DNA of 64,000 nt from Actinospineispora eucalypti (GTDB lineage: Bacteria > Actinomycetota > Actinomycetes > Mycobacteriales > Pseudonocardiaceae), in contig JACHMT010000001.1 of NCBI GenBank assembly GCA_014208095.1, forward strand, positions 124,001 through 188,000, read 5' to 3'. The translations under genes and the position numbers were made by a program. The notes below the pieces were generated by a model, which saw only the letters and a program-made list of their open reading frames with translations, was not told the DNA's origin and searched no databases. This document shows, in pieces, positions 51,787-60,659 of this stretch (positions are counted from its first letter, which is position 1; the number at the start of each line of letters is the position of its first letter).

Positions 51787-52230
51787 ATGCGTAATTACGA
51801 GCTCATGGTCATCCTCGACCCGAACCTCGACGAACGCACCGTTACCCCGTCCCTGGAGACCTTTCTTCGCGTGGTCACCGGCGACGGCGGCAAGGTGGAG
51901 AAGGTCGACGTCTGGGGCAAGCGCCGGATGTCCTTCGAAATCGCCAAGCACGCCGAGGGCATCTACGCCGTGCTGAACGTGACCTGCGAGCCGGCCACCG
52001 TGGCCGAGCTGGACCGCCAGCTGGGCCTGAACGAGTCCGTGCTGCGCACCAAGGTGATGCGGGTGGAGGCGCTGAAGCGCCGCGCCGCGCAGGCCGCCGC
52101 CCCGGCGCGCACGGGCGGGAACCCGGGCGCCGGGCCGGCCGCGGTTGCCGCCGCTTCCACCGCCGCTCCTTCCGCTTCCGCCGATGCTGCTTCCGAGGGT
52201 TCCGGCGACTCGGCCGAGGCGGGAGCCTGA
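51787..52230 (+). CDS. rpsF: 30S ribosomal protein bS6 with C-terminal extension
   Basis: A 147-aa bS6. The core ([19 protein letters not shown] to [14 protein letters not shown], about 100 residues) is standard. It is followed by an Ala/Gly/Ser/Pro-rich tail of about 45 residues not found in most bS6. ATG 51787 lies 12 nt after AGGAGG (51769-51774); GTG 51778 is too close. First gene of the rpsF-ssb-rpsR-rplI operon. Confidence 0.96.
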   Translation: MRNYELMVILDPNLDERTVTPSLETFLRVVTGDGGKVEKVDVWGKRRMSFEIAKHAEGIYAVLNVTCEPATVAELDRQLGLNESVLRTKVMRVEALKRRAAQAAAPARTGGNPGAGPAAVAAASTAAPSASADAASEGSGDSAEAGA

Positions 52231-52231
52231 T

Positions 52232-52717
52232 ATGGCGGGCGACACCCTCATCACCGTGATCGGCAACCTGACCGCCGATCCGGAGCTGCGCTTCACCCCG
52301 TCCGGCGCGGCGGTGGCCAACTTCACGGTGGCCTCCACCCCGCGCACCTTCGACCGGCAGTCCGGCGAATGGAAGGACGGCGAGGCGCTGTTCCTGCGCT
52401 GCAACATCTGGCGCCAGGCGGCGGAGAACGTGGCCGAGACGCTCACCCGGGGTTCCCGGGTAATCGTGAACGGCCGGCTCAAGCAGCGCTCCTACGAGAC
52501 CCGCGAGGGCGAGAAGCGCACCGTGGTGGAGCTGGAGGTCGACGAGGTCGGCCCGTCGCTGCGCTACGCCACCGCCAAGGTGAACAAGGTCAGCCGGGGT
52601 TCCGGGGGCGGCGGTTTCGGCGGTGGCGGCGGCGCCCCGGCCGACGACCCGTGGGGATCGGCGCCGGTCGCCGGTTCCGGTGGCGGCGGCGCGCCGAGCG
52701 ACGAGCCCCCCTTCTGA
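52232..52717 (+). CDS. ssb: Single-stranded DNA-binding protein
   Basis: A 161-aa SSB. The OB fold covers residues 1-110 ([61 protein letters not shown]). A Gly-rich linker leads to the acidic interaction tip SDEPPF. It starts 1 nt after the rpsF stop region, with GGGAGC upstream, giving the canonical bS6-SSB-bS18 order. Confidence 0.97.
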   Translation: MAGDTLITVIGNLTADPELRFTPSGAAVANFTVASTPRTFDRQSGEWKDGEALFLRCNIWRQAAENVAETLTRGSRVIVNGRLKQRSYETREGEKRTVVELEVDEVGPSLRYATAKVNKVSRGSGGGGFGGGGGAPADDPWGSAPVAGSGGGGAPSDEPPF

Positions 52718-52773
52718 TCCAGAGCTCACCCTCGAAGACTTTCGAACCACATCTCTCAGGAGCTAAGTAAGTC

Positions 52774-53010
52774 ATGGCAAAGCCCGTGCTGCGCAAGCCG
52801 AAGAAGAAGGTCTGCGCATTCTGCAAGGACAAGGCCGCGGCGATCGACTACAAGGACACCGGTCTGCTGCGCAAGTTCATCTCCGACCGGGGCAAGATCC
52901 GCGCCCGCCGGGTGAGCGGCAACTGCCGCCAGCACCAGCGTGACGTGGCGGTTGCGGTGAAGAACGCCCGCGAGGTGGCCCTGCTGCCTTACACCTCGAC
53001 CGCCCGCTAG
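52774..53010 (+). CDS. rpsR: 30S ribosomal protein bS18
   Basis: A 78-aa bS18 ([20 protein letters not shown], then [21 protein letters not shown]). The retained cysteines (CAFC plus a later C) mark it as the zinc-binding form. CAGGAG lies upstream of the ATG. A zinc-independent paralogue may exist elsewhere, as in many actinobacteria. Confidence 0.97.
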   Translation: MAKPVLRKPKKKVCAFCKDKAAAIDYKDTGLLRKFISDRGKIRARRVSGNCRQHQRDVAVAVKNAREVALLPYTSTAR

Positions 53011-53021
53011 GAGACCCCGAG

Positions 53022-53474
53022 ATGAAGCTGATTCTCACCGCCGACGTGGCCAACCTGGGCGCGCCCGGCGATATCGTCGAGGTCAAGGACGGTTACGGCC
53101 GCAACTACCTGCTGCCGCGCCAGCTGGCCATCCCGGCGACCCGGGGCGCGGAGAAGCAGGTCGCCCAGATCCGCAAGGGCCGCGAGGTCCGCGCGGTGCG
53201 CGACCTGGACCACGCGAAGGAACTGGCCGGGACCCTCAAGGGCCTGCCGCCGGTCCGGCTCGCGGTGCGTGCCGCGAAGGACAGCGGCCGGCTGTTCGGC
53301 TCGGTCACCCCGGCCGAGGTGGTCGCCGCCGTGTCCAAGGTCGGTGGCCCCAAGCTGGACCGGCGCACGGTCAGCCTGCCCGCCTCGATCAAGTCCACAG
53401 GCCGGCACACCGTTTCGGTAAAACTGCACCCCGAGGTCGTCGTGCAGTTCCCGATCGAGGTTAGCGCCAGCTGA
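53022..53474 (+). CDS. rplI: 50S ribosomal protein bL9
   Basis: A 150-aa bL9 with the N-terminal signature [22 protein letters not shown], a central helix and the C-terminal domain ([19 protein letters not shown]). It starts 11 bp after rpsR and is last in the ribosomal/ssb operon. Confidence 0.97.
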   Translation: MKLILTADVANLGAPGDIVEVKDGYGRNYLLPRQLAIPATRGAEKQVAQIRKGREVRAVRDLDHAKELAGTLKGLPPVRLAVRAAKDSGRLFGSVTPAEVVAAVSKVGGPKLDRRTVSLPASIKSTGRHTVSVKLHPEVVVQFPIEVSAS

Positions 53475-53529
53475 GGGCCCGTTGGCGGAAGATCGCCGAC
53501 GGCTCGGAGCGACAACGCCGCATTCCGGT

Positions 53530-53550
53530 GCGGCCCCGCCGTGGGGCCGC
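53530..53550 (+). terminator. Hairpin downstream of rplI
   Basis: Stem GCGGCCCC (53530-53537) with GGGGCCGC (53543-53550) and a 5-nt loop, 55 bp after the rplI stop. GC-rich and without a U-tract, so termination here is only probable. Confidence 0.4.
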
Positions 53551-53926
53551 CCGGTGCGGTGGCCCCGCTTGAACGGCCCGCGTGGGTCGTCCGTCCCGGA
53601 CGCAGGTGGTTCGTCCGCGGCCGCCTGCTCCGTTGTGGGTCTTTTGTTCGACGGACGGTAGCCGGGTGAATCGCACCCGTAGCGGTGGCGCTTTGGTTGG
53701 GTTCTCCAACCTTCGAAATTTCGATCACTGCTGAATCAATTTCGCGAACGGTGTTCTCCGTCGGCATTTCTGATCGACGGTGATTTGTCGTGCTCGGATC
53801 AATTCTTGCTTGTGGATACTCTGCGTATCCGAGTGCCTCGCTCGAGTGTTCAGGGTTGCTCGAGGGTGGTCAGACACGCTCGGGGAATCGTTCTCCCGGT
53901 GACACGCCGAGCGGATTACCCGATAG

Positions 53927-54044
53927 TTGTCCCCAGCGCGTACCCACACTTTGAGCAGCGGGGACGGCGCCCGGTCGGGTCGTTGTCCCCAAGCTGTCCA
54001 CAGCTGTCCCCATGAATGTGTCTTGACCCGTCCAGTTGTCCCCA
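53927..54044 (+). promoter_or_regulatory. Cluster of five DnaA-box-like motifs upstream of dnaB
   Basis: Within the 720-bp gap between rplI and dnaB, five 9-mers share one orientation: TTGTCCCCA at 53927-53935, 53983-53991 and 54036-54044, CTGTCCACA at 53994-54002 and CTGTCCCCA at 54004-54012. They resemble the DnaA box TTGTCCACA with one or two changes. The three central copies are spaced 10-11 bp, one helical turn. The rest of the gap (53551-53925) shows no gene and no clear structure. Confidence 0.55.
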
Positions 54045-54194
54045 GTCGATCAACAGGGCGGTCAACAGAACGTTTTGGTCCGGGGGGCCAATGACCCCTA
54101 GCGTGACCAAGTTCCTGCGTGGCTCCCCCGTGTCCGTGCGCAATTCCGTCGGGGGTTGCCGGTAGAAACATCGGTGACCGGTGGGGGGAGTGGA

Positions 54195-55613
54195 ATGGCG
54201 GCACCAGACGATCGGCCGGCGGGTCGGCCGCGTCACGTGCGACCGGCGGAGGAGCCAGAGGACGACTACGCCGGTGGTTCCGGCGCGACCTTCGACCGGC
54301 AGCCGCCGCAGGACCTCACCGCCGAGCAGTCCACGTTGGGCGGGATGCTGCTGTCCAAGGACGCCATCGCGGACGTGGTGGAGGTGCTGCGCCCCGACGA
54401 CTTCTACCGGCCGGCGCACCAGACCGTCTACGACTGCATCCTGGATCTCTACGGCCGGGGTGAGCCGGCCGACCCGGTCACCGTGTCGGCGGAGCTGGAC
54501 CGGCGCGGCGAGCTGGCCCGCCTCGGCGGCGCACCGTACCTGCACACCCTGATCGCCACCGTGCCCACGGCGGCCAACGCCGCCTACTACGCGGAGATTG
54601 TGGCCGAGAAGGCGGTGTTGCGCCGCCTGGTGGAGGCCGGCACCCGGATCGTGCAGCTGGGCTACCAGGGGGCCGAGGGCGCCGAGGTGGACGAGGTGGT
54701 GGACCGGGCCCAGGCGGCCATCTACGAGGTCACCGAACGCACCACCAGCGAGGACTACGTCCCACTGGAGGAGCTGCTGCAGCCCACCATGGACGAGATC
54801 GACGCCATCGCCAGCCGGGGTGGTGTCTCCCTGGGCGTGCCCACCGGCTTCGTCGACCTGGACGCGGTGACCAACGGGCTGCACGCCGGGCAGATGGTCG
54901 TGGTGGCCGCCCGGCCCGGCCTCGGCAAGTCCACCCTGGGACTGGACTTCGCCCGCTCGTGCTCGGTCAAGCACGGCATGACCAGCGCGTTCTTCTCGCT
55001 GGAAATGAGCAAGTCGGAGATCGTCATGCGGCTGCTGTCCGCCGAGGCGCGTATCCGGCTGGCCGACATGCGGTCCGGGCGGATGTCTGATGACGACTGG
55101 ACCCGGATGGCCCGGCGGATGTCGGAGATTTCCGAGGCGCCGCTGTTCATCGACGACAGCCCCAACCTGACCATGATGGAGATCCGGGCCAAGGCCCGCC
55201 GGCTGTCCCAGCGCAACGGGCTGAAGCTGCTGGTGCTGGACTACCTGCAGCTGATGTCGTCGGGCAAGCGGGTGGAGTCGCGGCAACAGGAGGTCTCCGA
55301 GTTCTCCCGGCAGATCAAGCTGCTGGCCAAGGAGCTCGAGGTACCGGTGGTGGCCATCTCCCAGCTGAACCGCGGCCCGGAGCAGCGCAATGACAAGCGG
55401 CCCATGCTGTCGGACCTGCGCGAGTCCGGGTCGATCGAGCAGGACGCGGACATGGTGATCCTGCTGCACCGCCCGGACGCGTTCGAGCGCGACGACCCCC
55501 GGGCCGGCGAGGCCGACCTGATCCTGGCCAAGCACCGGAACGGCCCCACCAGCACCATCACCGTGGCCCACCAGCTGCACTACAGCCGCTTCGCCGACCT
55601 CGCCCAGGGGTAG
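54195..55613 (+). CDS. dnaB: Replicative DNA helicase DnaB
   Basis: A 472-aa hexameric helicase. The N-terminal DnaG-interaction domain begins at PPQDLTAEQSTLGGMLLSKD. The RecA-like C-terminal domain has Walker A ARPGLGKSTL near residue 240 and Walker B LVLDYLQLMSSG, then SQLNRGPEQRNDKRPMLSDL. No intein is present, unlike mycobacterial DnaB. ATG 54195 follows GGGGGAG; GTG 54174 in frame is an alternative. It stands alone after a long regulatory gap. Confidence 0.96.
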   Translation: MAAPDDRPAGRPRHVRPAEEPEDDYAGGSGATFDRQPPQDLTAEQSTLGGMLLSKDAIADVVEVLRPDDFYRPAHQTVYDCILDLYGRGEPADPVTVSAELDRRGELARLGGAPYLHTLIATVPTAANAAYYAEIVAEKAVLRRLVEAGTRIVQLGYQGAEGAEVDEVVDRAQAAIYEVTERTTSEDYVPLEELLQPTMDEIDAIASRGGVSLGVPTGFVDLDAVTNGLHAGQMVVVAARPGLGKSTLGLDFARSCSVKHGMTSAFFSLEMSKSEIVMRLLSAEARIRLADMRSGRMSDDDWTRMARRMSEISEAPLFIDDSPNLTMMEIRAKARRLSQRNGLKLLVLDYLQLMSSGKRVESRQQEVSEFSRQIKLLAKELEVPVVAISQLNRGPEQRNDKRPMLSDLRESGSIEQDADMVILLHRPDAFERDDPRAGEADLILAKHRNGPTSTITVAHQLHYSRFADLAQG

Positions 55614-55699
55614 GCGTGTCGCCCTAACTTGCCGTTTCGGCAAACTTCTTTGCCGGCTATCCGTGCCGCGAGGCAGTCTCGGTGGCGGAGGTGGTCGGA

Positions 55700-56524
55700 G
55701 TGACCGAGCATGGGCACGGCACGCAGAGTCCGTTCTCGCCGGAGTCGGCGGAGTACTGGGACGAGCGGTACGGGCAGCGTGAGCAGTTGTGGAGCGGGGA
55801 GCCCAACGGCCCGCTGGTGGTCGAGGTGTCCGGGCTGGCACCGGGGCGGGCGCTGGACGTGGGATGCGGGGAGGGCGGGGACGCGATCTGGCTGGCCCGC
55901 CGGGGCTGGCGGGTCACCGCGATGGACATCTCGCAGGTGGCACTGGACCGCGCGGCCGAGGCGGCAAAGACCCCGCCGGCGGTGTTTCCGCCGGGCGCCG
56001 AACTGGGCGCCCCGCCCAGCGCGCCGGCTTCGCCGGCGGTGTTTCCGCAGGGCACCAAACTGGGCGCCCCGCCCAGCGCGCCGGCTTCGCCGGCGGTGTT
56101 TCCGCCGGGCACCAAACTGGGCGCCCGGCCCAGCGCGCCGGCTTCGCCGGCGCGGGAGATCACCTGGGTGCGGGCCAGCCTGACCGACTCCACCCCGGAG
56201 CCGGGCGCCTACGACCTGGTCACCGCGCAGTACTTCCCCATCGCCAAGGGCACCGGTGAAGCGGCGCTGCGCGGCCTGCTGGCCGCCGTGGCGCCGGGCG
56301 GCACGCTGCTCTTCGTCGGGCACGACCTGAAGGAGTGGCGGAACCGCCACGACCTCGAGTTCGACCCGGCGCGCTATTACGAGCCGCGCGACGTCGCCGA
56401 GCTGCTCGACGACACCTGGACGATCCAGGTCGACGAGACCCGACCGCGCAGCCGGCCCGCCCCGGAGGGCACCGACCACGTGAACGACACCGTCCTCCGC
56501 GCGGTGCGGCGGTCAGCGGGGTAG
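55700..56524 (+). CDS. Class I SAM-dependent methyltransferase with internal tandem repeat
   Basis: A 274-aa methyltransferase. The N-terminal SPESAEYWDERYGQREQLWSG and motif I ALDVGCGEGGDAIWLARRGW (near residue 50) are typical of small TehB/thiopurine-like methyltransferases. Between beta-strand 2 and the REITWVRASLTD segment lies an insertion of three 19-residue repeats (AVFPPGTKLGAPPSAPASP type). Without the insert the length would be about 217, the usual size. GTG 55700 follows GGAGGT; an earlier GTG 55682 is possible. Substrate unknown. Confidence 0.87.
   Translation: MTEHGHGTQSPFSPESAEYWDERYGQREQLWSGEPNGPLVVEVSGLAPGRALDVGCGEGGDAIWLARRGWRVTAMDISQVALDRAAEAAKTPPAVFPPGAELGAPPSAPASPAVFPQGTKLGAPPSAPASPAVFPPGTKLGARPSAPASPAREITWVRASLTDSTPEPGAYDLVTAQYFPIAKGTGEAALRGLLAAVAPGGTLLFVGHDLKEWRNRHDLEFDPARYYEPRDVAELLDDTWTIQVDETRPRSRPAPEGTDHVNDTVLRAVRRSAG
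55979..56149 (+). repeat. Three tandem 57-bp repeats within the methyltransferase gene
   Basis: Units at 55979-56035, 56036-56092 and 56093-56149 differ at only a few positions each. Each has two hairpin-forming stretches: CTGGGC-GCCCC-GCCCAG and CGCCGGC-TTC-GCCGGCG. The length is 19 codons, so the frame is kept. Confidence 0.93.
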
Positions 56525-56532
56525 TCCCGGCG

Positions 56533-57423
56533 TCAGCGGGGCAGCACCGGCGTCAGGGTGTCCAGCAGCCGCAGGTCCTCGTCCAGCGGGCGCTGCTCGG
56601 CCGGCCTGCCCGGATAGGTGTCGAACAGCACCTGGCCGGCGCCCAGGGCGGCCAGCTCGTCCAGGTCGCGGCGGATCTGGTCCAGGGTGCCCTGGCCGGC
56701 CAGCCGGGTGTCCTCGTCCAGCGGCGTCGGGCTGATGCGCAGCGGCAGCCGGGGCGCGAGCTCCGGCACCGGCCGCCCCGCCGCCTCCGCCGCGCGCCGC
56801 AGCCCGGGCAGGCCGTCCGCGCGCAGCCAGCCCAGCCGCTGGTTGAGCGGGTGCCAGGCATCGCCGAACCGGGCGGCCCGGCGCAACGCCGCCGGGCTCG
56901 CGCCGCCCACCCACACCGGCGGGCGGCGCACCGGCGGCGGCCCGGTCTGCACCTCGGTGAACGACACGAACTCCCCCGAGTAGGACAGCGACGGTCCGGC
57001 CCAGGCCCGGGTGATGACGTCCAGGTACTCGTCGGTGATCGCGCCCCGGCGCTCGAACGGCACGCCCAGCGTCGCGTACTCGGTGCGCGGCCAGCTCACC
57101 CCGACGCCCAGGATGAACCGCCCGCCACTGAACCGGTCGACGTTCGCGGCCAGCCGCGCGGTGTGCAGCGGGTGCCGGTAGGGCAGGACCGCCACGGTCG
57201 TGCCCAGCTCGATCCGCCGGGTCTGCCCGGCCAGCCAGGCCAGCGTGGCGAACGGGTCGTAGAAGGGCGCCGGGTACTGCGCGGCCACCTCCGGCGTGAT
57301 CGCCAGGTGGTCGGAGATCATCGCGAAGTCGAAGCCGCGATCCTCCGCGTGCCGCGCCCAGCCGAGCAGCGTCTCCGGGCCGGTGTCCGAGCCGAAGTTG
57401 AGAATGTTGATACCGAACCGCAT
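56533..57423 (-). CDS. LLM-class F420-dependent oxidoreductase
   Basis: A 296-aa luciferase-like TIM-barrel protein starting MRFGINILNFGSDTGPETLL. Conserved blocks are MISDHLAI, GTTVAVLPYRHPL, FSGGRFILGVGVSW and PPVWVGGASPAALRRAARFG. The family uses F420 (or FMN) to reduce or oxidise varied substrates; the specific reaction is unknown. The frame is open far upstream without coding signals. ATG 57465 gives a slightly longer alternative. Confidence 0.88.
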   Translation of the reverse strand: MRFGINILNFGSDTGPETLLGWARHAEDRGFDFAMISDHLAITPEVAAQYPAPFYDPFATLAWLAGQTRRIELGTTVAVLPYRHPLHTARLAANVDRFSGGRFILGVGVSWPRTEYATLGVPFERRGAITDEYLDVITRAWAGPSLSYSGEFVSFTEVQTGPPPVRRPPVWVGGASPAALRRAARFGDAWHPLNQRLGWLRADGLPGLRRAAEAAGRPVPELAPRLPLRISPTPLDEDTRLAGQGTLDQIRRDLDELAALGAGQVLFDTYPGRPAEQRPLDEDLRLLDTLTPVLPR

Positions 57424-57522
57424 GCTCGGGAAACCACTGGGACGTGTGGGGTTATTTCCGTTCATCGGCGCGTTGCCCAGGCTTCGCTTGCCCGGGCGAG
57501 GACGAGTCAGCAGGGTGCTGGC

Positions 57523-58386
57523 ATGCCGTTCACCGTCATCACCGGGCAGTATCGGATCGTCGGGGCCCAACCCGACGGCGATTCCGTCCGCTTCTACCCC
57601 ACCGTGCGCGATGCGTTCGACCGCGCCCGGATCAACGTGCGCACCAACGCCGCCGGCGGCGCCCAGCTGCGGCTGGACGGGGTCGACGCGCTGGAGACGC
57701 ACTACGCGCCCGAGTCCGGCGGCGGGTCGCTGGGCCAGCCGGCCGAGTTCGCCGACGCGGCCGCCGCGCGCCTGCTGGAGGTGCTCGGCTTCGAGAAGGT
57801 GCGCCGCAACAGTCACCAGACGGTGACCTCGGCGACCCCGGCCGAGACGCCCGGCTACATCCTCACCCAGTTCGCCGACCAGTACGGCCGATGCGTGTCG
57901 TTCGCCTTCGCCGGCGCGGCGCCGGCCGCCGACCTGAGTTCCTTCCATCTCACCCCGGAACACGTGTTGACCAGCGCGAACTCCGTTCTGCTCAACGACG
58001 GCGTGGCCTACCCGACGTACTACAGCAAGCTGTTCGCCGACCTGCGGGACGCGATGACCGGGGCGGTGCATTCCGCGCGCGAGGCCGGGCGTGGGCTGTG
58101 GCCGTCCGACCGGACCACCGCCGGGTTCACCGTGAAGGGCCGGGAGACGCTCACCGACGAGGCGGTGATCCTGCCCAAGCTGTTCCGCCGGCTCGTCGAC
58201 TACCTCGGGCTGAACGACGGCGACGCCTCGCTGGCCGGCCTGCCCGCCTTTCTGGCCAGCCAGAACGACCGGCTGTGGATCATCTCCGAGGGCCGGGCGA
58301 CCGGCTTCGACAACGTGATCCAGGTCAGCGGGCAGGACGTGAAGCTGCTCTACCCGCCGGAGGACCTGGTCTTCGTCGAGAAGTGA
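57523..58386 (+). CDS. SNase-like (thermonuclease-fold) protein
   Basis: A 287-aa protein whose first half resembles the staphylococcal nuclease fold: YRIVGAQPDGDSVRFYP, then AQLRLDGVDALETHY, matching the DGDT and vRLxGIDaPE motifs. The second half (HLTPEHVLTSANSVLLNDGV and VKGRETLTDEAVILPKLFRR) is a conserved extension of unknown role. No signal peptide is visible, so it is probably cytoplasmic, unlike classical SNase. Catalytic activity is uncertain. Its TGA stop lies in a 22-bp repeat unit. Confidence 0.75.
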   Translation: MPFTVITGQYRIVGAQPDGDSVRFYPTVRDAFDRARINVRTNAAGGAQLRLDGVDALETHYAPESGGGSLGQPAEFADAAAARLLEVLGFEKVRRNSHQTVTSATPAETPGYILTQFADQYGRCVSFAFAGAAPAADLSSFHLTPEHVLTSANSVLLNDGVAYPTYYSKLFADLRDAMTGAVHSAREAGRGLWPSDRTTAGFTVKGRETLTDEAVILPKLFRRLVDYLGLNDGDASLAGLPAFLASQNDRLWIISEGRATGFDNVIQVSGQDVKLLYPPEDLVFVEK

Positions 58387-58422
58387 CTGAATCACCCTGC
58401 TGAAGTGACTGAATCAGCGGCG
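58379..58422. repeat. Two-unit 22-bp array, TGATTCAG family, at SNase/DUF1707 convergent junction
   Basis: Units at 58379-58400 and 58401-58422 share AGTGACTGAATCA. The first holds the TGA stop of the SNase-like gene (58384-58386). The second holds the stop of the DUF1707 gene (TCA at 58414-58416, read TGATTCAG on the minus strand). The two genes are separated by only 27 bp, all of it repeat. Confidence 0.88.
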
Positions 58423-59046
58423 CTTTGCCGGGCGGGGGTACCAGAGGGTTACCGAGGCGAGGGTGGCTCGGCCCAGGAAGATGAAGATCGGCGCCGGGGG
58501 CGGTGGCTCCTGGTCGCGGGGGGTGCCGGGGAGCAGGCGGCGCAGTCGGCCGGGGCCGCGGGGCGCGCGGTCCCGGCGCGGCACCCAGCCGCGTTCCCGG
58601 ACCGAGCCGGCGACCAGTTCCAGCCGGTCGGTGTCCACCTCGGCGTCCAGCGGCAGGATCACCCGGGTGGTGCTCAGGTTGCCGGTCACCTGGATGGTGA
58701 CCGACGGCACGTGGAACACCGCGTCGGTGAAGTCCAGCGTTGTCCGCTGGCCCATGCCGACGATCTTGATCAGCTCCGGCACCGGCCACGCGCCGCCGCG
58801 GCGCACCTGCCCGAAGCTGACGTCCAGCACCAGCGAGGCGAGCTCCGGCGGCGGCGCGCCGGGCAGGTCGACCAGCACGGCCAGCAGCTCGGCCCGGGTG
58901 CGCGCCGCCCAGGCCCGCTCGCAGCGCTCGCTGAACTCGACCGGGGTGATGCGGCCCTGGCCCATCGCGGTGCCCAGCATGGTTACCGTGCTCTCCCGAT
59001 CCCGGTCGGATATCAGCAGCTCGCTGGGGTCGATCTCGCCGGCCAC
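58414..59046 (-). CDS. DUF1707 domain protein
   Basis: A 210-aa protein. The N-terminal DUF1707 helical domain (LLISDRDRESTVTMLGTAMG, then GRITPVEFSERCERAWAART) is common in actinobacterial membrane and regulatory proteins. The middle is a beta-rich DUF2154-like segment, and the C-terminal tail is basic with a short hydrophobic stretch (APIFIFLGRATLASVTLWY). Function unknown. Start GTG 59046. Its stop comes from the 22-bp repeat. Confidence 0.8.
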   Translation of the reverse strand: MAGEIDPSELLISDRDRESTVTMLGTAMGQGRITPVEFSERCERAWAARTRAELLAVLVDLPGAPPPELASLVLDVSFGQVRRGGAWPVPELIKIVGMGQRTTLDFTDAVFHVPSVTIQVTGNLSTTRVILPLDAEVDTDRLELVAGSVRERGWVPRRDRAPRGPGRLRRLLPGTPRDQEPPPPAPIFIFLGRATLASVTLWYPRPAKRR

Positions 59047-59068
59047 CCGAACACGTTAGCCGTTACGC

Positions 59069-59845
59069 CTACTCGCCGACCGTGCGGAGGGCACGCAAGG
59101 TGCGCAGCTCCTCGGCGGTCGGCTCGGGCGTGGGCACCAGGTCCTCCGCCACCTCCAGCGGCCAACCGGTCTCCGCGCGGACCTGTTCCACCGTGATGCC
59201 GGGGTGCAGGCCGGTCAGGGTCAGCTCGCGGGTCTCCGGGTCCGGCTCGAGCACCCCGAGATCGGTGATCACCCTGGTCGGACCGGCGCCGCGCAGCCCG
59301 AGGCGTTCCCGGTCGCCCGGCCCGGAACCGTGCCCGACCGAACTGACGAAGTCCACCGAGGTCACGAACGCGCGCAGCCGGTGCCGCATCACGATCAGCA
59401 CCTCGCCGGCGCTGGCCGCGATCTCCGGTGCGCCGCCCGACCCGGGCAGCCGGACGTCCGGCTCGTCGTAGTCGCCGATCACCGTGGAGTTGATGTTGGC
59501 GAACCGGTCGAGCTGCGCGCCGGAGAGGAACCCGACGTCCACCCGCCCCGCCTGCAGCCAGTAGTTGAAGATCTCCGGGATGCTGACCAGGGTCAACGCG
59601 TCCTCGGCCAGCACACCGTCGCCGATGGAAAGCGGCAGCAGGGACGGCCGGGTGTCGATGGGGCCGGACTCGTAGATGAGCACCAGGTTGGGCGCGTGCA
59701 GCCGGCGCGCCAGGTTGGCCGCCCGCGACGGCAGCCCGATGCCCACGAAGCACACCGCCCCGTCGCTCAGCGCCCGCGCCGCCGCCACGGTCATCATCTC
59801 GTCGGTGCTGTAGCTCAGCGTCGGTTCGCTCGCCAGCTCGCTCAT
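59069..59845 (-). CDS. CoA-transferase family beta subunit (IpdB-like)
   Basis: A 258-aa class I CoA-transferase-fold subunit. Features are TDEMMTVAAARALSDGAVCF, GIGLPSRAANLARRLHAPNL, the ESGPI motif at the usual active-site Glu region and GGAPEIAASAGEVLIV. It resembles IpdB of the cholesterol ring-opening IpdAB hydrolase, and also other glutaconate CoA-transferase-like pairs. Its ATG overlaps the upstream alpha gene by 4 bp. It is not flanked by other steroid genes, so the substrate is open. Confidence 0.82.
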   Translation of the reverse strand: MSELASEPTLSYSTDEMMTVAAARALSDGAVCFVGIGLPSRAANLARRLHAPNLVLIYESGPIDTRPSLLPLSIGDGVLAEDALTLVSIPEIFNYWLQAGRVDVGFLSGAQLDRFANINSTVIGDYDEPDVRLPGSGGAPEIAASAGEVLIVMRHRLRAFVTSVDFVSSVGHGSGPGDRERLGLRGAGPTRVITDLGVLEPDPETRELTLTGLHPGITVEQVRAETGWPLEVAEDLVPTPEPTAEELRTLRALRTVGE

Positions 59846-60645
59846 GGCGCGACCAGCTCCTCCAACCAGGCGGAGAACTTGTCCCGGTCCCGGCTGACCG
59901 CGTCCCAGGCGCGGTAGGCGGTGTTGTCCCGTTCGTAGTAGCCGTGGGCGTAGGACGGCTTGGCCCCGCCGGGGGCCAGGGCGACCGCGTCGAGCACCCA
60001 GGACGGCAGGATCACCCCGCCGGGCACCGGGTCCAGGCGGTCCACGATCTCCTCCACGGTGGCCAGCGCGCGTTTGGCGGCGAGCACCGCCTCCCGCTGG
60101 ATGCCGGTCAGGCCCCACAGCTGCACGTTGCCGGCCCGGTCCGCGCGCTGCGCGTGCACGATCGTCACGTCGGGGTTCAGCGCGGCGACGGCGGCCAGCC
60201 GTTCGCCGGTGAACGGGCAGGTCACGAACTTGATGGTCTCGGTGTGCGCGGGCAGGTCGGTGCCGGCGTAACCGCGCAGCACGCCGAACGGCAGGCCCGC
60301 GGCCCCGGCCGCGTAGCGGTTCGCCATGCCCGCGTGGGAGTGCTCCTCGACGGTCAGTGGCGCCGGCCAGCCGTTGGCCAGCGCGTCCCGGAACCGGTGC
60401 AGCGAGCCGACACCCGGGTTGCCGCCCCAGGAGAACACCAGCTTCTCCGCGCAGCCGGCGCCGATCAGCCGGTCGTAGATCAGGTCCGGGGTCATCCGGA
60501 TCAGCGTCAGGTTCTTCCGGCGCTGCCGGATCACCTCGTGCCCCGCCGCGAACGGGATGAGGTGGGTGAAGCCCTCCATGGCCACCGAGTCACCGTCGTT
60601 GACCAGCGCGTTCACTGCCTCGGGCAGGCTCATGATCTCGGCCAT
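59842..60645 (-). CDS. CoA-transferase family alpha subunit (IpdA-like)
   Basis: A 267-aa partner subunit. AVNALVNDGDSVAMEGFTHL is the glycine-rich CoA-transferase N-terminus. FSWGGNPGVGSLHRFRDAL and GVLRGYAGTDLP follow, as in IpdA. ATG 60645 lies 8 nt after a TACGGT box (60654-60659, minus strand), suggesting a leaderless mRNA. Coupled to the beta gene by a 4-bp overlap. Confidence 0.82.
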   Translation of the reverse strand: MAEIMSLPEAVNALVNDGDSVAMEGFTHLIPFAAGHEVIRQRRKNLTLIRMTPDLIYDRLIGAGCAEKLVFSWGGNPGVGSLHRFRDALANGWPAPLTVEEHSHAGMANRYAAGAAGLPFGVLRGYAGTDLPAHTETIKFVTCPFTGERLAAVAALNPDVTIVHAQRADRAGNVQLWGLTGIQREAVLAAKRALATVEEIVDRLDPVPGGVILPSWVLDAVALAPGGAKPSYAHGYYERDNTAYRAWDAVSRDRDKFSAWLEELVAP

Positions 60646-60659
60646 CGTGGCTGACCGTA

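Noticed and set aside
54195..55613. Intein in DnaB
   Set aside because: Walker A and flanking segments are continuous and the length is normal.
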